Shown here piece after piece: positions 13,881 through 26,394 of a stretch of DNA of 64,000 nucleotides. Numbering within the stretch: the first letter of the stretch is position 1; each line of letters starts with the position of its first letter. Made by a program: the position numbers and the translations under genes. The notes beneath the pieces were generated by a model. It searched no databases and was not told where the DNA came from. It saw only the letters and a list, made by a program, of their open reading frames with translations. The DNA lies in assembly GCA_963693315.1 (NCBI GenBank), contig CAVNZG010001038.1, positions 1 through 64,000 of the forward strand, given 5' to 3'. This DNA comes from Diogma glabrata. Lineage: Eukaryota > Arthropoda > Insecta > Diptera > Cylindrotomidae.

Positions 13881-16800
13881 GTCAAAATTTTGTTATTAGT
13901 TACAAATTGTGTTCATATTTTTGTTAGCTTTCTAATTTTTATATTTCTCAATTTTACTACATATATAATATTGTATTAATGTGTAACAAACAAATCAAGG
14001 TAACAATTTCCATACCAACGAAAAAAAAAACAAATTGTTAAATGATACAATAAAATTTAAATGAGAAAATGTTTATACCGATTTGCATCAAATTAGTCAT
14101 AACAATATGATTGACATACAGACTTAAATATACGCCGTTGACATATGCGAAGACCTTACATTAAGGAGAAATTATTGAATAAGCCAGAGAGAGGGAGGAT
14201 TGATAAAGGATTTCAAAATTCAATTTTTACAGCTTCAAGTTTACTTATATGCATATGGGACTGCAAAAAAGGAAATTATAAGGTGGTTTTGAGTTTAATT
14301 TTACTAACCTTTTTAAGCCAAAAACTGAAAAATTATTATGTTTTGCTTATTTTTTGAGAAGTCGATAATCTTCTGGTTTTTAGCTTAAAAATTGAAGAAC
14401 TTGTCTAAAATTTTCAAACTATCGTTGTTTTCCAATATGATAAATCGATTTCTTTAATTAAGGAATAATCAATTATCGAAAATAATTTTTGGCGGGATTT
14501 TGTTGATAGACAATATAAAAATTGTGCCATTGTGGATACATGTTGAAAATTGTACGAAATGAGATCAGTTGCGATTATTTATATACGATGCAGAACACTC
14601 AAAAGAAAAACTTCCAACGTCATAAATTAATCTTCATAGAAATACTTGTCTTTAGCAAATTTTTGGAACCATAAAATCGAATTAAAATATAATTTTTCCT
14701 CCTTTTACCATGTTAACATCAGTTCCTTTATTCTAAATTAAAACAACGTTAAAATAGTAATAAATATAAATTCTTTACGATGATAATGAAGTTAAAAAAA
14801 TTCAACACTCTTTTAACTGAGAATAATGGACATCTTAAAACAAAAGAAATTTCTTTGATGTTAAATAGAAATTCCTTAGAAAATCGATAAATACTTTTAT
14901 ATATATGTTCAGACATGCTTTGAATGAAAAATACCAAGTATTTTGTTCATTGGTTGTGCGAATAAATCAACTTGCTGTGTAATGCTTAGTAAATTAACAG
15001 GATTGAATTTGCAACGAAACAAGCTAAATAGGACAGTTGGAATTACAACATTTATTTATTTTTAATTAACATAATCAAACATTCACAAGTTTTTTTTTAA
15101 ATGACTTTGAAATGACATCAAAATATTTATTTTCTTTGTTAACTTTTAACCAACCATAACAACCACACTTAGAGTTGACATCAAAACAAACTTCAACATT
15201 TGAACTCAATAAATTTAAATTAGTCTTAAATTATTATTATTAGTTTTCTTCCTTAAAAAAAAAGTTTTAGTTGAAGTACACAATAATTTCCATCATTAAC
15301 ATTGAAATCATCATCTAATATTCGTTATTGTCGTTACATAAAGAAAATTGTCACCATTATTTTGACAACATCCTTCCATAATATCCTGTTTGATTTTCTT
15401 TTTCTTTTTTTTCTTTTTCATCTATTTGAACAAAAGTATAATAAAAAAAGAAAAACAAAGATCATTCTTCCTCGTCATTCAATTCCGTGACTATTATCAT
15501 TTTCATTTAATATTTTTTTTTTGTTCGTTTGTTATCATTAAAGTTTATTTGCTAATTTTCTTAAGAGAAATAAAACAAAAAAAACGAAAATCAACAAACA
15601 AACAATCAAATAGAGCAAAGAACGATGAAAACTTAGAAGTTTAGAAAAAAGCACAAAACGAAGGAGGATGGAGGATATAAGAAGAAAGCGAATATTAAGA
15701 AAAATATAATAAATTTCTTAGCAATTTGTTGCTTTCAATGTTTTTTTTCTCTACTTTTTCAGTTAAATTATAATCATTAGAGACATAGAAAGACAATATA
15801 AATGTAATATTATTTTATTTTATTATAATTTTTGCTTCAAATGGTTATGACGGTGATTAGGATAATGTTTTATGATTAATACGTTGATACTGGTAATTTG
15901 ATAATATTTGATGATAGGATAATTAAAGTTGATGTAATTTTTAAAAGTTTTTTTGAGATTAGAATTAGATTAAATGTCAAATTTTTTTTCTATTATATAT
16001 CCTTTATAATCCCGTACCTTTGCGATTTTATCACTAATTCTACTACCGACAAATTGCTTTTTTCGACTTCTATTCGAATTAGAGAACTATCCCATTGGTA
16101 TGTCCATCGTCTTAGTACACATTTATTAGCGAATGAGTTTCTTTTGTTATGAAGCAGTTGTCCCTGAATTCAATGCAGTCAATGCAGTGGGTGATTTTTA
16201 TTTTATTTTTAACTGGAATCACACATGCCATTTTGAATACGTCGCGTTTTAAAAAATAAGATTGTTCACCATCCCATTTATACCCCGAACTGCCAGATTT
16301 GTCCTCACTCTCGGAACTAGTTGGAAGATTACAATAATTTTGAATTCCATCGAACCTACGAACTGCATTAACACTGACACTGTCGCTCTCAATTTTTTAT
16401 TCTTTGTTTATTATTGTTATCATTCGTTTTATTTCGTTTTTCATTATTACTTTTGGTAAGAGCACGTTATGCATTTCTCATGGTATCACAATGGCAACAA
16501 AATAAAGAGCAAATTCGAACATGTTGCCACCACACCGTGCCGTTACGCTATGATGGCACTATGATAGCCATATGCGGATGCACTTGGACGTCCAAGTGAC
16601 AACATGCTATGATGCATATGAACGCATTCTGCTAGTATTGGGCCACCACAGTGTGTGTTGGGATTATTAAATCATTTTGAAATAAATTTTAATCTTTTTA
16701 AATATATCTGTATGATGTTTTGGAATGAAATTTACCAAATAAAGGCTGAAAATATTGTAAATAGTAGATTAATTTTTTTTAGCTAAGTAAGCTTCTGGAA

Positions 16801-17759
16801 AGTGAACTCTCATTGATTATTCAAAAGTACATCTTCGGTTAGATTAAATCAACTATTCTTGGGTAGCAGAAAACGAATTTCGACGAACAAAATCAAAATC
16901 TTCATGAAAAAAAAGTTTAGCATCAGTTTTAATAATTTCTGTATTAAGTGCATGCCTGTAGCTTTGGCGCAACAACTTGCTGTCGTGTTGGTTTGTTAAT
17001 ATTGTTCAACAATCATCTGTGGCGCTGGCGCAACTAATTCTATTTTATTACTATTTTCCAATAATTGATTTACTATTCAAATTCGGTATTAGCCATTGGT
17101 GCAACGACTTATTTTTTTTTATTGTAATGCAAAATTGATGTGATTATATTTGGTTCAACAATCGCTGTTTCCATTAGCACAAACATTGGTCGTTTTATTG
17201 TAGTAATTTATTTATTATTCACTATGATTGGTTAAATTACTAAGGCATGAAGGGTTGGCTCCACTGCAAATAATGGGGTGAGTGGAACATTTTTGAGTTT
17301 TTAAATGTAGTAATTGTATTTGAAGCTGTGTGTGTATGATGGTATTGGTTCTTCTGACTTTTGGGGTCGTCTCTTGTTTGCTTATTAGAATCCGTCTTCT
17401 TTTGCGTGCAATTCAGTAGTGGTCTGATTAAAGGAATAATCGAATCCACATACTGCACTAGTTGGAAATTTAAAATCTCATGGCACAGAATTCTTCTAAT
17501 GTTTCTGATAGTGATTCCACTATCAAGAATGTACAGTGTTCATTACACTTTCAATTTTGGTCGAGGACGCGTAATAGGAAATTCATCATCAACTTAAGAA
17601 GAGATGAATACACTATTTTTGCAAGTAAAAGCGGTTTAGTTTTCTTCTGATTCAAATGATCATAAATTATTATCATAAGGACATTTTTTTATGGACGATC
17701 ACTTAAGGCTTAAGTGCTTGGAACCAAATATAGCAGATACGTACATTCCAAATTTATAA
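13881..17759. other. 3.9 kb gene-free AT-rich DNA
   Basis: Only scattered short open frames without recognisable family were seen. A slightly more GC-rich stretch at about 16480-16680 was read in all frames without a convincing product. Confidence 0.5.
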
Positions 17760-17990
17760 CGCTGGCAGCAAGTTCAATCGCTACAACACCACTTCTGGTC
17801 GCGGATGAACTAATGAGTAGTTTCTGAGAATGCAACATCGACCATAATGGACATCTTGATCCTATTGGATATTTTACCTGGAAGCAATCATCTAGTTAGA
17901 GTTGTTACGTTAAAACCTCAAGCTGGAACAATAAAAAGGCGAGCACAAAAATCGCTAATCTTCAATGACGATAACTAGATCTACCTAATC
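17760..17990 (+). pseudogene. BEL/Pao retrotransposon integrase C-terminal relic
   Basis: Reading from 17760 gives RWQQVQSLQHHFWSR, the hallmark of the domain after the integrase core in BEL/Pao polyproteins. After stops and frame changes a second conserved piece follows: ILPGSNHLVRVVTLKPQAGT, then IKRRAQK. In the family these two blocks are separated by ~50 residues, as here. No other part of the element was recognised nearby. Confidence 0.65.
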
Positions 17991-19498
17991 ATAATTTAAA
18001 ACTTAAATCTATTACCTTTATACTGTTTTGTTTTCAAAACAAACGAATATGTATACCTATGCAAAAATTCTTAGTAGGTCCTCCCTCAATGCCATCGTGA
18101 AAAAAATGACATTTTTGATTTTATTATAACCAAACACAGTTTTTTGAAATACCATCAATTATTAAAAAATGAATTTGTCAAAATAGAAAATATTTTGCCG
18201 GCAAATTTTCATAATAAACATTGAGAATAGTTACAAAGTTTAAATATTTCTTCATGGCACTAGAAAATATTGCTTGTCCTAATCACTGGAAATATCACAA
18301 TACATTTTAATTGCTATCGTAGTTATTGCCATTAATTTTATAAAAGATAGCACAGCTCTGAAGAAAACATTTAATACTATATTACATGTATATGAAAGAT
18401 TTTGTGGTAGCAAATATAATCAATATTTATATTTATATTTATATAAATGATTATTTTTATATTTATATTTAAAACAAATAAAATAGAGAAAAGAATAATT
18501 GATTATGACAGTTTTTCTGTAACGTTTTTTTTTGTCTATTTTTATACATTCTGGTAGTTAAGTTCTCTGTATATTTATATACACTCTAAGGTCGTGATCC
18601 ATCGATTGAAAATTCAATTCTTGTGTCGGTGTAAATAAACTGCGTACAGAAGAGTTTTTAACTTTTTAATAACAGCCCGAGTTTTGCTAATTATAGTATG
18701 CAGCAATGAAGACTCATTTACTAACTTAGTCTATTTTTATCAAATTTTAACTAATGGTTTTCCACAAATTAATTAATAACAAGAGACAAACCATTGAAAA
18801 CGAGAATTCTCTCTAATAATAAAAAAATAGAGATACTATACTCTCAAAGTGCTCTCATTTACAAGAATTCTATGGATGAAAAAGCACGATGCAATCATTA
18901 GACACTCCTTGACATTTTCTAACTGTTCCTGGTAGTTCAGATAATTTCTTATAAAGCGTAAATTTTTCTGTTTTATAGTTACAATTTTTGTTAAAAAACC
19001 AACTTTTAATCTGACACAACTTGATTTCTTACTATACAACTGTCCCAACAAGTTCAAAAAATTCATCTATTTTTCGTTAATACTTCTCTTCAAAAATTAC
19101 ATATTTTGTACAAATGAAATTTAATCTCACACTACTTGCCTAAAATTGAAACTGGATACACTCAGAAAAATATTCGTCAAATATAAGACATGTGATTCTT
19201 TATTTATCAAATATTTCTACTCAAAAATATTTCCCATTATAGGTTTGTCAAAAAAATATGATAACAAACACAATGATTGGTACAGTGATTGAGCTACTAT
19301 CCTCTTATTCTTGCATAAAGTTGGCAACCATAAACATTATTGTATACGCAAAGTAATGTTGCAAGTCATTATCCCTCAATCTAAACCATTTGTAAATATT
19401 AAAGTAAGGAAAGGTTGAAAAGAAGAACGTTTTGTCATATATGTAATGCTTAACTCTTTCAGATCTAAAATATCTAACCTAAAATATATCAAACACGA
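17991..19498. other. AT-rich DNA downstream of MINPP copy 1
   Basis: No coding similarity recognised. A short ATTTATATTTAT-type run is at about 18420-18475. Confidence 0.5.
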
Positions 19499-19504
19499 TT
19501 TATT
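19499..19504 (-). terminator. Polyadenylation signal for MINPP copy 1
   Basis: AATAAA on the minus strand about 75 bases after the stop codon of the gene. Its position is typical for an insect 3' UTR, but it is a short motif in AT-rich DNA. Confidence 0.5.
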
Positions 19505-19578
19505 AAATTCGATTTTGTTTATATTTTTAACTAGCAATAAATTTTTAACAAACATTGAAATAAAACCATTTATAGCGA

Positions 19579-21068
19579 TCAATTGTCATCACAAAATACT
19601 TTCGAGCAATCTGCGTTCAAAAACTTACTATAATTTTCTTCAAATTCACTCCAATCGCAAAAGGTTGTCGTACACCAGGTTAAATTTAATGGACTTTCGT
19701 TGATAAAAAATTTAACTTTATCTCGTTCACGTTTATTTGGACAGCTGGAATAGACAAAAAACGATTACTGTTTATGCTTCACATTTTATTTCAACCCACT
19801 CATATTTCACAACAGCAATATTTGACGAGAATGGTGCTAATTGACTTGTTCTCCAGTAACGTTTTCTCATTTGTTGAAAATTATCTGCTCGTAGCGAATC
19901 ACGATCCTTGTACGCACCCAATCCAGTTAAAAATGTCAAAACTGTAGAATCATGTGTGAAATATGCCGTTACTTTCGGATTTGATGTATTATTTCTAAGT
20001 TTAGTCAACATATCTTGAATGAGATGACATGAAATATTTTCATTTTGTGGAAATTCATATCCTCTAATTTTGTAATATTTCAAATCTTCAGCATATTCTA
20101 AAACTTCAACTTGCTTCGGTGTAAAAACAACACACCATGGACTTAATGTTAGAATATTCCAACTTTGCTCAAATCGACAAAGATCCCACATTAATATTAT
20201 TTGAGCATCAGTAAGAGAATATTTAAAACCCAATCGAACAGAAACATCGTTAACTAAGTCTCTGAAGATTGGAAGAGTTTTAAACTTCTTAGCTTCAGAG
20301 TTTGGATCTTCAGCTGATCTTAGGTTTCTAAGCCATGCTGGACAGAAATTATAAGGCTGAAGAAGATAATCTTCTTGTGATGGTTTAGGTATATATATAT
20401 GATCGTAAGCATTATCGCCAAATAGTCCTTCAAGAAAAGCTTTGTTTGAAGCAATAGTTCTTTCTAAATCCGTATGTTGGAAAAAAAATTCTTCAGGTAT
20501 GTAGATATTTTTTAATAATCGATTAAAAGCATGTTGGTAATTGACTGCAATATATTTGACATCATTCCATCCTTGAACGGTCAAAAAATTTGCATAATTT
20601 TCCGTTATATTTGAATTCCATTTCCATAGCCTCAGAAGGTCTAAGTCCTGATCACACAAGGGACCACGGCCCGGTTTTAATTTCCTTTTTTCATAATTTT
20701 TAATGATATCATCACGAAGATCTTCTAATCTCCAAAACTTTGTAATATAATTAGGGAAAGGAAGCCGAGTTCCATGTCGTACGATTATCCAGAACTTTTT
20801 TGGCTCACAATCTGAAAATAAAACTATTAGTCAAAACCAAATATTAAATATTTTATAATAATAGAAACATACTTGGAACGTTATACAATCGATCAGAATT
20901 CTGTCCCTTTACAACAGCATATGCTGTCTTCGATCCAAATTGTTTAAGTTGATTTCTTCCATGCTCGTCAGTTTGAAAGCAATAATCATCACAACAATTT
21001 GATGTATTCGTTGGAAATTGTGCGTTGATGACGTTTAATATTCCTATGCATATTAATAACGATATCAT
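19579..21068 (-). CDS. Multiple inositol polyphosphate phosphatase, copy 1 (soluble form)
   Basis: Spliced CDS is join(19579..19744, 19800..20811, 20873..21068), about 457 residues. Introns of 55 and 61 bp have GT/AG ends, and the phases join cleanly (NVP|NCEPKKFW; KYD|CPN). A signal peptide (MISLLICIGILNVINA) is followed by the Cys-rich start CCDDYCF, the histidine-acid-phosphatase nucleophile motif RHGTRLP, the family block SPWCVVFTPKQVEVLEY, and the proton-donor motif HD in THDST. The family removes phosphates from inositol polyphosphates outside the cytosol (ER lumen or secreted). The ATG at 21068-21066 is chosen because it starts the signal peptide. An acceptor-like TTGCATGTCCAG just upstream leaves room for a 5' exon. 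Unlike copy 2 it stops after CDDN, with no hydrophobic tail. No internal stop or frameshift was seen. Confidence 0.88.
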
Positions 21069-21101
21069 TAATGATCGTGATACTGATAACTGGACATGCA
21101 A

Positions 21102-21727
21102 CGATAAAAAAATAATTTTATTTTTACAGCTGCGAATTTAAATTTGAATGAAAAAATAAATCTCTAAAGTCTCTTTAAAGTGATAGTGTCTGCCTCATTG
21201 ATTATATTCCAGATATATAAAAACTCCTGGCATCATCAAGGAATTATCTGAAACTATGATTGAGAGTCCTATCTTTGACTGATTAGAGCTCATCTCTAAA
21301 ATATCATCTTGGCTAGTGTTATCTCTCTGCTTTGCACTAGCGAAGTGGTATGTCAATAGTTTCAATAGCAAGGTCTGCAGTATGCGGAGTTATCAAACTC
21401 GTAGATCAATAACTAAACAAATTTATAAATAAAAAAAACTGATTATACACTTTTGTAAACATTAGCAAAACTTTTGATTAAATGTAAGAACAACATCGTT
21501 CGCGTAAAAAAGAGTATCAACAAACATAATCATAAAAGACCTAGACAAGGTGCCTGACTGTCCTTTTAGGGATGCAATATCCTCTACATCAGACTGATTA
21601 GGATAGTGTTATGCAACGTTCATGACGTCGGTGTCACCAATTGTAGCTAGTAGTTTCGCGTTTTATTTTATTAACCTGCACTCAGAGAAAAATCAGTTAA
21701 TATTAATTAGAACTTATTTTATAGTTC
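21102..21727. other. Upstream flank of MINPP copy 1, nothing recognised
   Basis: It should hold part of the copy 1 5' UTR or first intron. No motif could be supported. Confidence 0.4.
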
Positions 21728-23040
21728 GCTCCAAAATCGTAGACCAACTTTTTGTTGCACTTCTTTGAGAATAATTCAAAAACGGTACATCGCAAAATTC
21801 TAAAAAAAATTGTAATGTTTCTTAATTTTGGTGCTCTTTCAAATGACACCTCATTCATGCGAGCCAAAAAACATTTTTTTCACCCTTTCCCACTGCCATA
21901 TCCTAAACACATAGGAATAAAATCACTTGAAGCTTCACTATTTTTTGTTAAGGGTTTATCAAATTTCCTATCTCTGTGAATTTTTTCAAATTTTTCTGTC
22001 AGTCAACGAAGAAACGTATAGCGGGGGACCAACATTTTGTTGCACTTCTTTTAGAATAATTCAAAAACGGTGCATCGCAAAATTCTAGAAAAAAATGTAA
22101 TGTTTCTTAATTTTGGTGCTCTTTCAAATGATACCTCACCCATGCGAGCCAAAAAACATTTTTTTCACCCTTCCCCACTCCCATCCCCTAAACACATAGA
22201 AATAAAATCACTTGAAGCTTCGCTATATTTTTCGTTAAGGGTTTATCAAATTCCCTATCTCTATGAATTTTTTCTGTCAATCAACGAAGAAACGTATGGC
22301 CGGGGTGGTACCAACTTTTTGATGCACTTTTTTGAGAATAATTCAAAAACGGTGCATCGCAAAATTCTAAAAAAAATTTTAATATTTCTTAATTTTGGTG
22401 CTCTTTCAAACGACACCCCACTTGACCGGGTTTTAAATGGTGTATTTACCCCTTCTAATATCCTCCCCCTTAATAAATATAATTATTAGTATTTGGTACT
22501 TTACTATATTTTTCTTTAAATATTTACTAATTTTTCTATCATTCAAAATACTTTTTAAGATTTTCGATTACTTAGGCTCGGAGCTAATCGAGGAAAGAAA
22601 ACATACAAGAAACGTCATTATTTAGAACTACACAAAAAATGGTGGGGTGTAAAATTCCAAAATACATTTTTTAGAAACACTGAAGTGAAGTCCTTTTATA
22701 TGATACCCTATTTGTGCAAAAAAATGGTGGGGTGTAAAATTCCAAAATACATTTTTTAGAAACACTGAAGTGAAGTCCTTTTATATGATACCCTATTTGA
22801 TTCGATATAAAAATGTATTTTCTCAAAGGCCTCACATCGTAGCCCTGTTAACCAAACGAAAACCATTTTATTTATTTTTCAACTCCTCATTTTGTGTGGA
22901 CAGATTAGTTTTATACGAACGCCAAATTTCAGGTTCATTGGATTTATAGTAATCGAGATAATCGAAATAATGTGAAAAACACGTTTTACTCTCACCAATA
23001 GTGTCCCGTATAAAAAACGGAACCCTAAAAACGAACGCAA
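21728..23040 (+). mobile_element. ~290-bp tandem-repeat element, copy 1, with hairpin 3' end
   Basis: Units start at about 21742, 22028 and 22309 (period ~280-290 bp) with shared blocks ('accaac.tttttg(t/a)tgcactt', 'aataattcaaaaacgg', 'cgcaaaattcta', 'ggtgctctttcaaa'). The third unit runs into a family-specific tail ending at ~23034 in TCCCGTATAAAAAACGGAAC, a short hairpin, then CCTAA. Similar units and the same tail occur at 26.4-29.05 kb, and a reversed tail at 10.55 kb. The small open frames inside it arise from the shared DNA and are not convincing genes. Superfamily unknown. Confidence 0.75.
22634..22801 (+). repeat. 85-bp exact tandem duplication inside the element tail
   Basis: The block AAAAATGGTGGGGTGTAAAA ... 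CTTTTATATGATACCCTATTT occurs twice head to tail with period 85. The equivalent tail at ~28.74 kb has it once, so the duplication arose in this copy. Confidence 0.85.
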
Positions 23041-26000
23041 ACTTCCCTTGTAATAACATTAACATGAACTAAAAAATGCCGATTAGGAATTAGTTCTACA
23101 AAAACAGAACTGGTTCTTTTCACCAGGAACACAAGGTCCATGATATTGGTTCCATAACCCTGTAGTAGGTGGCTACAACTCCACAGAATAACTCCTCATG
23201 AACAACTGCATATGAACTCATCTGGAAACCAACTATCAGCGATCACTTCAGCGTATATCTCAGTAGATCAGTTGTTACAAGTGATACCCCAGAATGTTAT
23301 ACGAGCAAGGATTCAACCAAAAAATATTGGCTCTTTGGTAGCTGCTAGTTGTCCCAATAGAGTTGTTGCTGCTTCTGGCGTTGTCGTGCGTTTTAATTGT
23401 AGATGGTGATGTAGAAGCTGTGATTTTTAGTATTTGTACTTGGAGTTTTACCAACAGTTTTTCGTCGTGTAAGTTTGTAGATATTAGTTGTTATTGTTGT
23501 TCCAACGTCAGTGTAGCATTCAAATTAATTTATAAAATTCTTTAGAATCATCCCTTGAAAGAATATAAATGTTCCAATTTCCTGTAGGTTGACTCTCCGT
23601 TACGTGTTAGACTTTAATTTGCCAGCAATGGAATTTAATTACTTTACTTTTTATTTACTGGTAATCAGTAGATCAGCAAACAAACAACAGTTTTGATTGA
23701 CAAATGTATCACTAATAATTTTACTAATTAGTAGTTAAACTCACAATTTTACAAAACTATTCATCTTCGTAAATTTTTTATAAGAAAATTGTTAAAACAT
23801 ATTAGAATAAAATAGCTCAATGCACTTTACAAAAACTAGCGTGGAATGAAGAATAATGACATTACAAAGTGTATTTTATATGTCGTGTCAATTCACAATT
23901 CATCTGAAGTTATTGATATTTAACAATACAGGCAACTTTTCTTTCTTCATCACCATGAGTGTACTTATGTTTACTATACTAAGGTGGTCCACAAATGGCA
24001 TATATAACATCATGCAGTGCATGAGAAACTTTTAATATTAATATTTGCTGGAATTGTTTTGTGTAATTATTGATTCTGACACTGGAGTTTATCGCCACAA
24101 CTCAATCTCAGACTATGCTTTGAAAGGTTATGCAGAGCTCTTATACACGCCAGAGGTGTTTGGAGGGTGAATATTATTCTTTTTATTTTTCTGAAGCATT
24201 GTTTACTTTAATTGAATTTTTTAGAAGTGTATTTATTTACAAATCTGTTTTCTTTTAATTATTTTGTTTTGGAATTTACAATTGGAAACTATTAAAAACT
24301 AAGCTTTTTGCGTTTTTATCTAAAGGGAAAAACAATAGGATTCTTTTCATTTCTATCATAGAAAAACGATAAAGGATAAAGATTAAAAACGATATAATTG
24401 GCATCCTCCTCAAAAGGCAAAACGTAGAAGTCCGTTTTTCTTGTATAGTATAAATTTAGCCTTAATTTTTGTTGGTGCAACAAATTTCAGTCTTCAGCCT
24501 GAAAGATGAATTATTAGAGTCATGAGATTTTATAAATCTTATCCCTACTATTTTACCATTTTCCGACAATTTGGGTAAAAATTAGTTAAAATAAGCAAAA
24601 CAAAAATGTTTATCGGCCTGCTGTACACAAAGTGCGATGAAAACACGAAAATTGCTCGACAAATTAAAATATTTATTAAATAATTCATGGGTTAAGTGTA
24701 CTGATCTGAAAATATTTAGATAAAATTGAAGTCAGATGGGGAGAGTGTCGTCCGAACGACAGTTTATTTGAAACCTCAACAATTGTATGTTCTTTATTTT
24801 GATTTTGATGTATATCGGTTTAAACGCTTTTGGTGTAGGATTCCATAGGATTAAATGTTTTTGGGCAAAATCGGACCGCGTGATTTATTTATATGAAACT
24901 GTTTATATACTGTTTATATGAAACTTCGATAACTTAAAATTTTGTTTAATGACATACGTTTTCGTGTAATTGTTTATACTTTTAAAAATGTTTGAGCAAA
25001 ATAGATGGGAGGGAGAAGAAGTGGCCCTTCTAAAGAGCTGTTTGTATGAAATATGAACAACTATTAGTCTTATCAAACAAATTTGATGAAATTGTTTTTA
25101 TTTCTTACTTTTGATGTAGTTCCAATTCTAATTTTTTTAAAATGTTTTAGCTATTTTGATGCAACATTAATAGTTAATTTTAACCAAAACAATACATTTA
25201 TAATCAGATTTAAAATATGTGATTAAGAATCAATAAATTTAGGCCTATAAAAATACAGCTCCAGATTATTATCCACGCCATGCGATTTGTTTCCTTCACA
25301 ATTAACATAAAATAAGTTATTTAAATAAAAAATACAATCTCAGAAATTCATACAGATAATGCAAAGAGAGGTCATCGAATCTATATTTACAAATAAATAA
25401 AATAGGTAATTAAAGCTGGCAAGAAATATGCGCATGAAATTATAAAAAATATGGAAGAAGTGTAGTGCACTGACTATGGAAATGGTTGTAACCGATGTTA
25501 GGTAATCGGTTAGGTAACCGATGCAAGAAAAACAGTTCAACAGTTGAAATTGATGACACTTATAAGTATTTGTTCATATCTATTGTTTTCGCAAAGGAAC
25601 AAATTTTTTTGTAATATTTAAACCTACAAACTTTTATATAACTTATTTATATTCACTTTGAAATAAAACTATCACTTAATATCACAAAATTTTTAATTTA
25701 ACGTGTTATGAAACCACACAAAAACATGGACCCGGAAATTAAATTTCAAAAAATTTACAATGATTCGCTGCTCAGTAGTACAAACAGAATAAACATTTCA
25801 ATATTAATTTAATACAAATATAATATTATCTTTTAACGTTTTGGTGAAAGAATACAAACGATCGTTATATTGTGATTTTTATTCAACTGTTTTTTGTAAA
25901 TGAATGTATTTTTTATTTGTAAATGTATTATATCCGTTACATTTATGTCGAATTCTTTTTGTCTAGAGCGAAAAAGTGATTTTTTTCATAAAAAGAACAT

Positions 26001-26394
26001 GAAAAAATATGATCCAGTTTTGTAGTTGTGTTTGTGAACTGTCATTGAATATTTTTGTTAGTTTGTTGTTAATTTTTTATTTAAAACACGATTTAAATAC
26101 TTTTATTTAAAAAGTAACTAGTTCTCTATAAAAAATTATAATAAGTAAATGGCGTTTTGTTTGTTTAGTAATTTTGACAGATTTTTTATATATATTTGTA
26201 TTCTTTATGGTATTTTATGATTGTTCTCGCTAAAAATCTAGATTCAAAAAAATATTTTTAGGCCAAAAAAATCACTTTTTTGGCAAAATAAAACACGTAA
26301 TGTCAAAAAAAATTGATATCAGATCGCAAAAAAGGGCGTGTCAGAGCAATTTTTTTTGGCAAAAAGAATTCGACATTAAATTGCGGTTTAAACT
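23041..26394. other. 3.3 kb without a recognised gene; contains a diverged MINPP-upstream block
   Basis: Around 23180-23560 composition is less AT-rich, but no family was recognised on either strand. A 33-codon open stretch at 24073-24171 (GVYRHNSISDYALKGYAELL in the middle) has coding-like wording but no start, no family and no partner exon, so it is not called. The paralogous block at 25640-25900 is listed separately. Confidence 0.45.
25640..25900 (-). other. Block shared with the region upstream of MINPP copy 2
   Basis: Read on the plus strand, this block aligns by eye with 41985-42250: TTCACTTT..AA, then ATCACTTAATATCA.AAAA, then TTAATTTA.CGT, then a stretch rich in ACAC, and TTGTACAAACAGAATAA-like text. 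In copy 2 it encodes a short signal-peptide-like frame. Here the frame is broken by a stop after ~13 codons. It lies 4.6 kb upstream of copy 1 but only 0.9 kb upstream of copy 2, the difference being partly the repeat element at 21.7-23.0 kb. Could be promoter/5' exon, or simply a shared duplicated flank. Confidence 0.55.

Noticed and set aside
20660..20811. Starting MINPP copy 1 at the Met at 20659
   Set aside because: The frame is open upstream through RHGTRLP to a good splice acceptor at 20812. Starting at 20659 would lose the catalytic motif and signal peptide.
21752..22489. Repeated similar open frames (MLHFFENNSKTVHRKILKK-type) at 21.7-22.5 and 26.8-27.1 kb
   Set aside because: They follow the ~290-bp tandem units, lack a consistent start or end, and are interrupted in most units.
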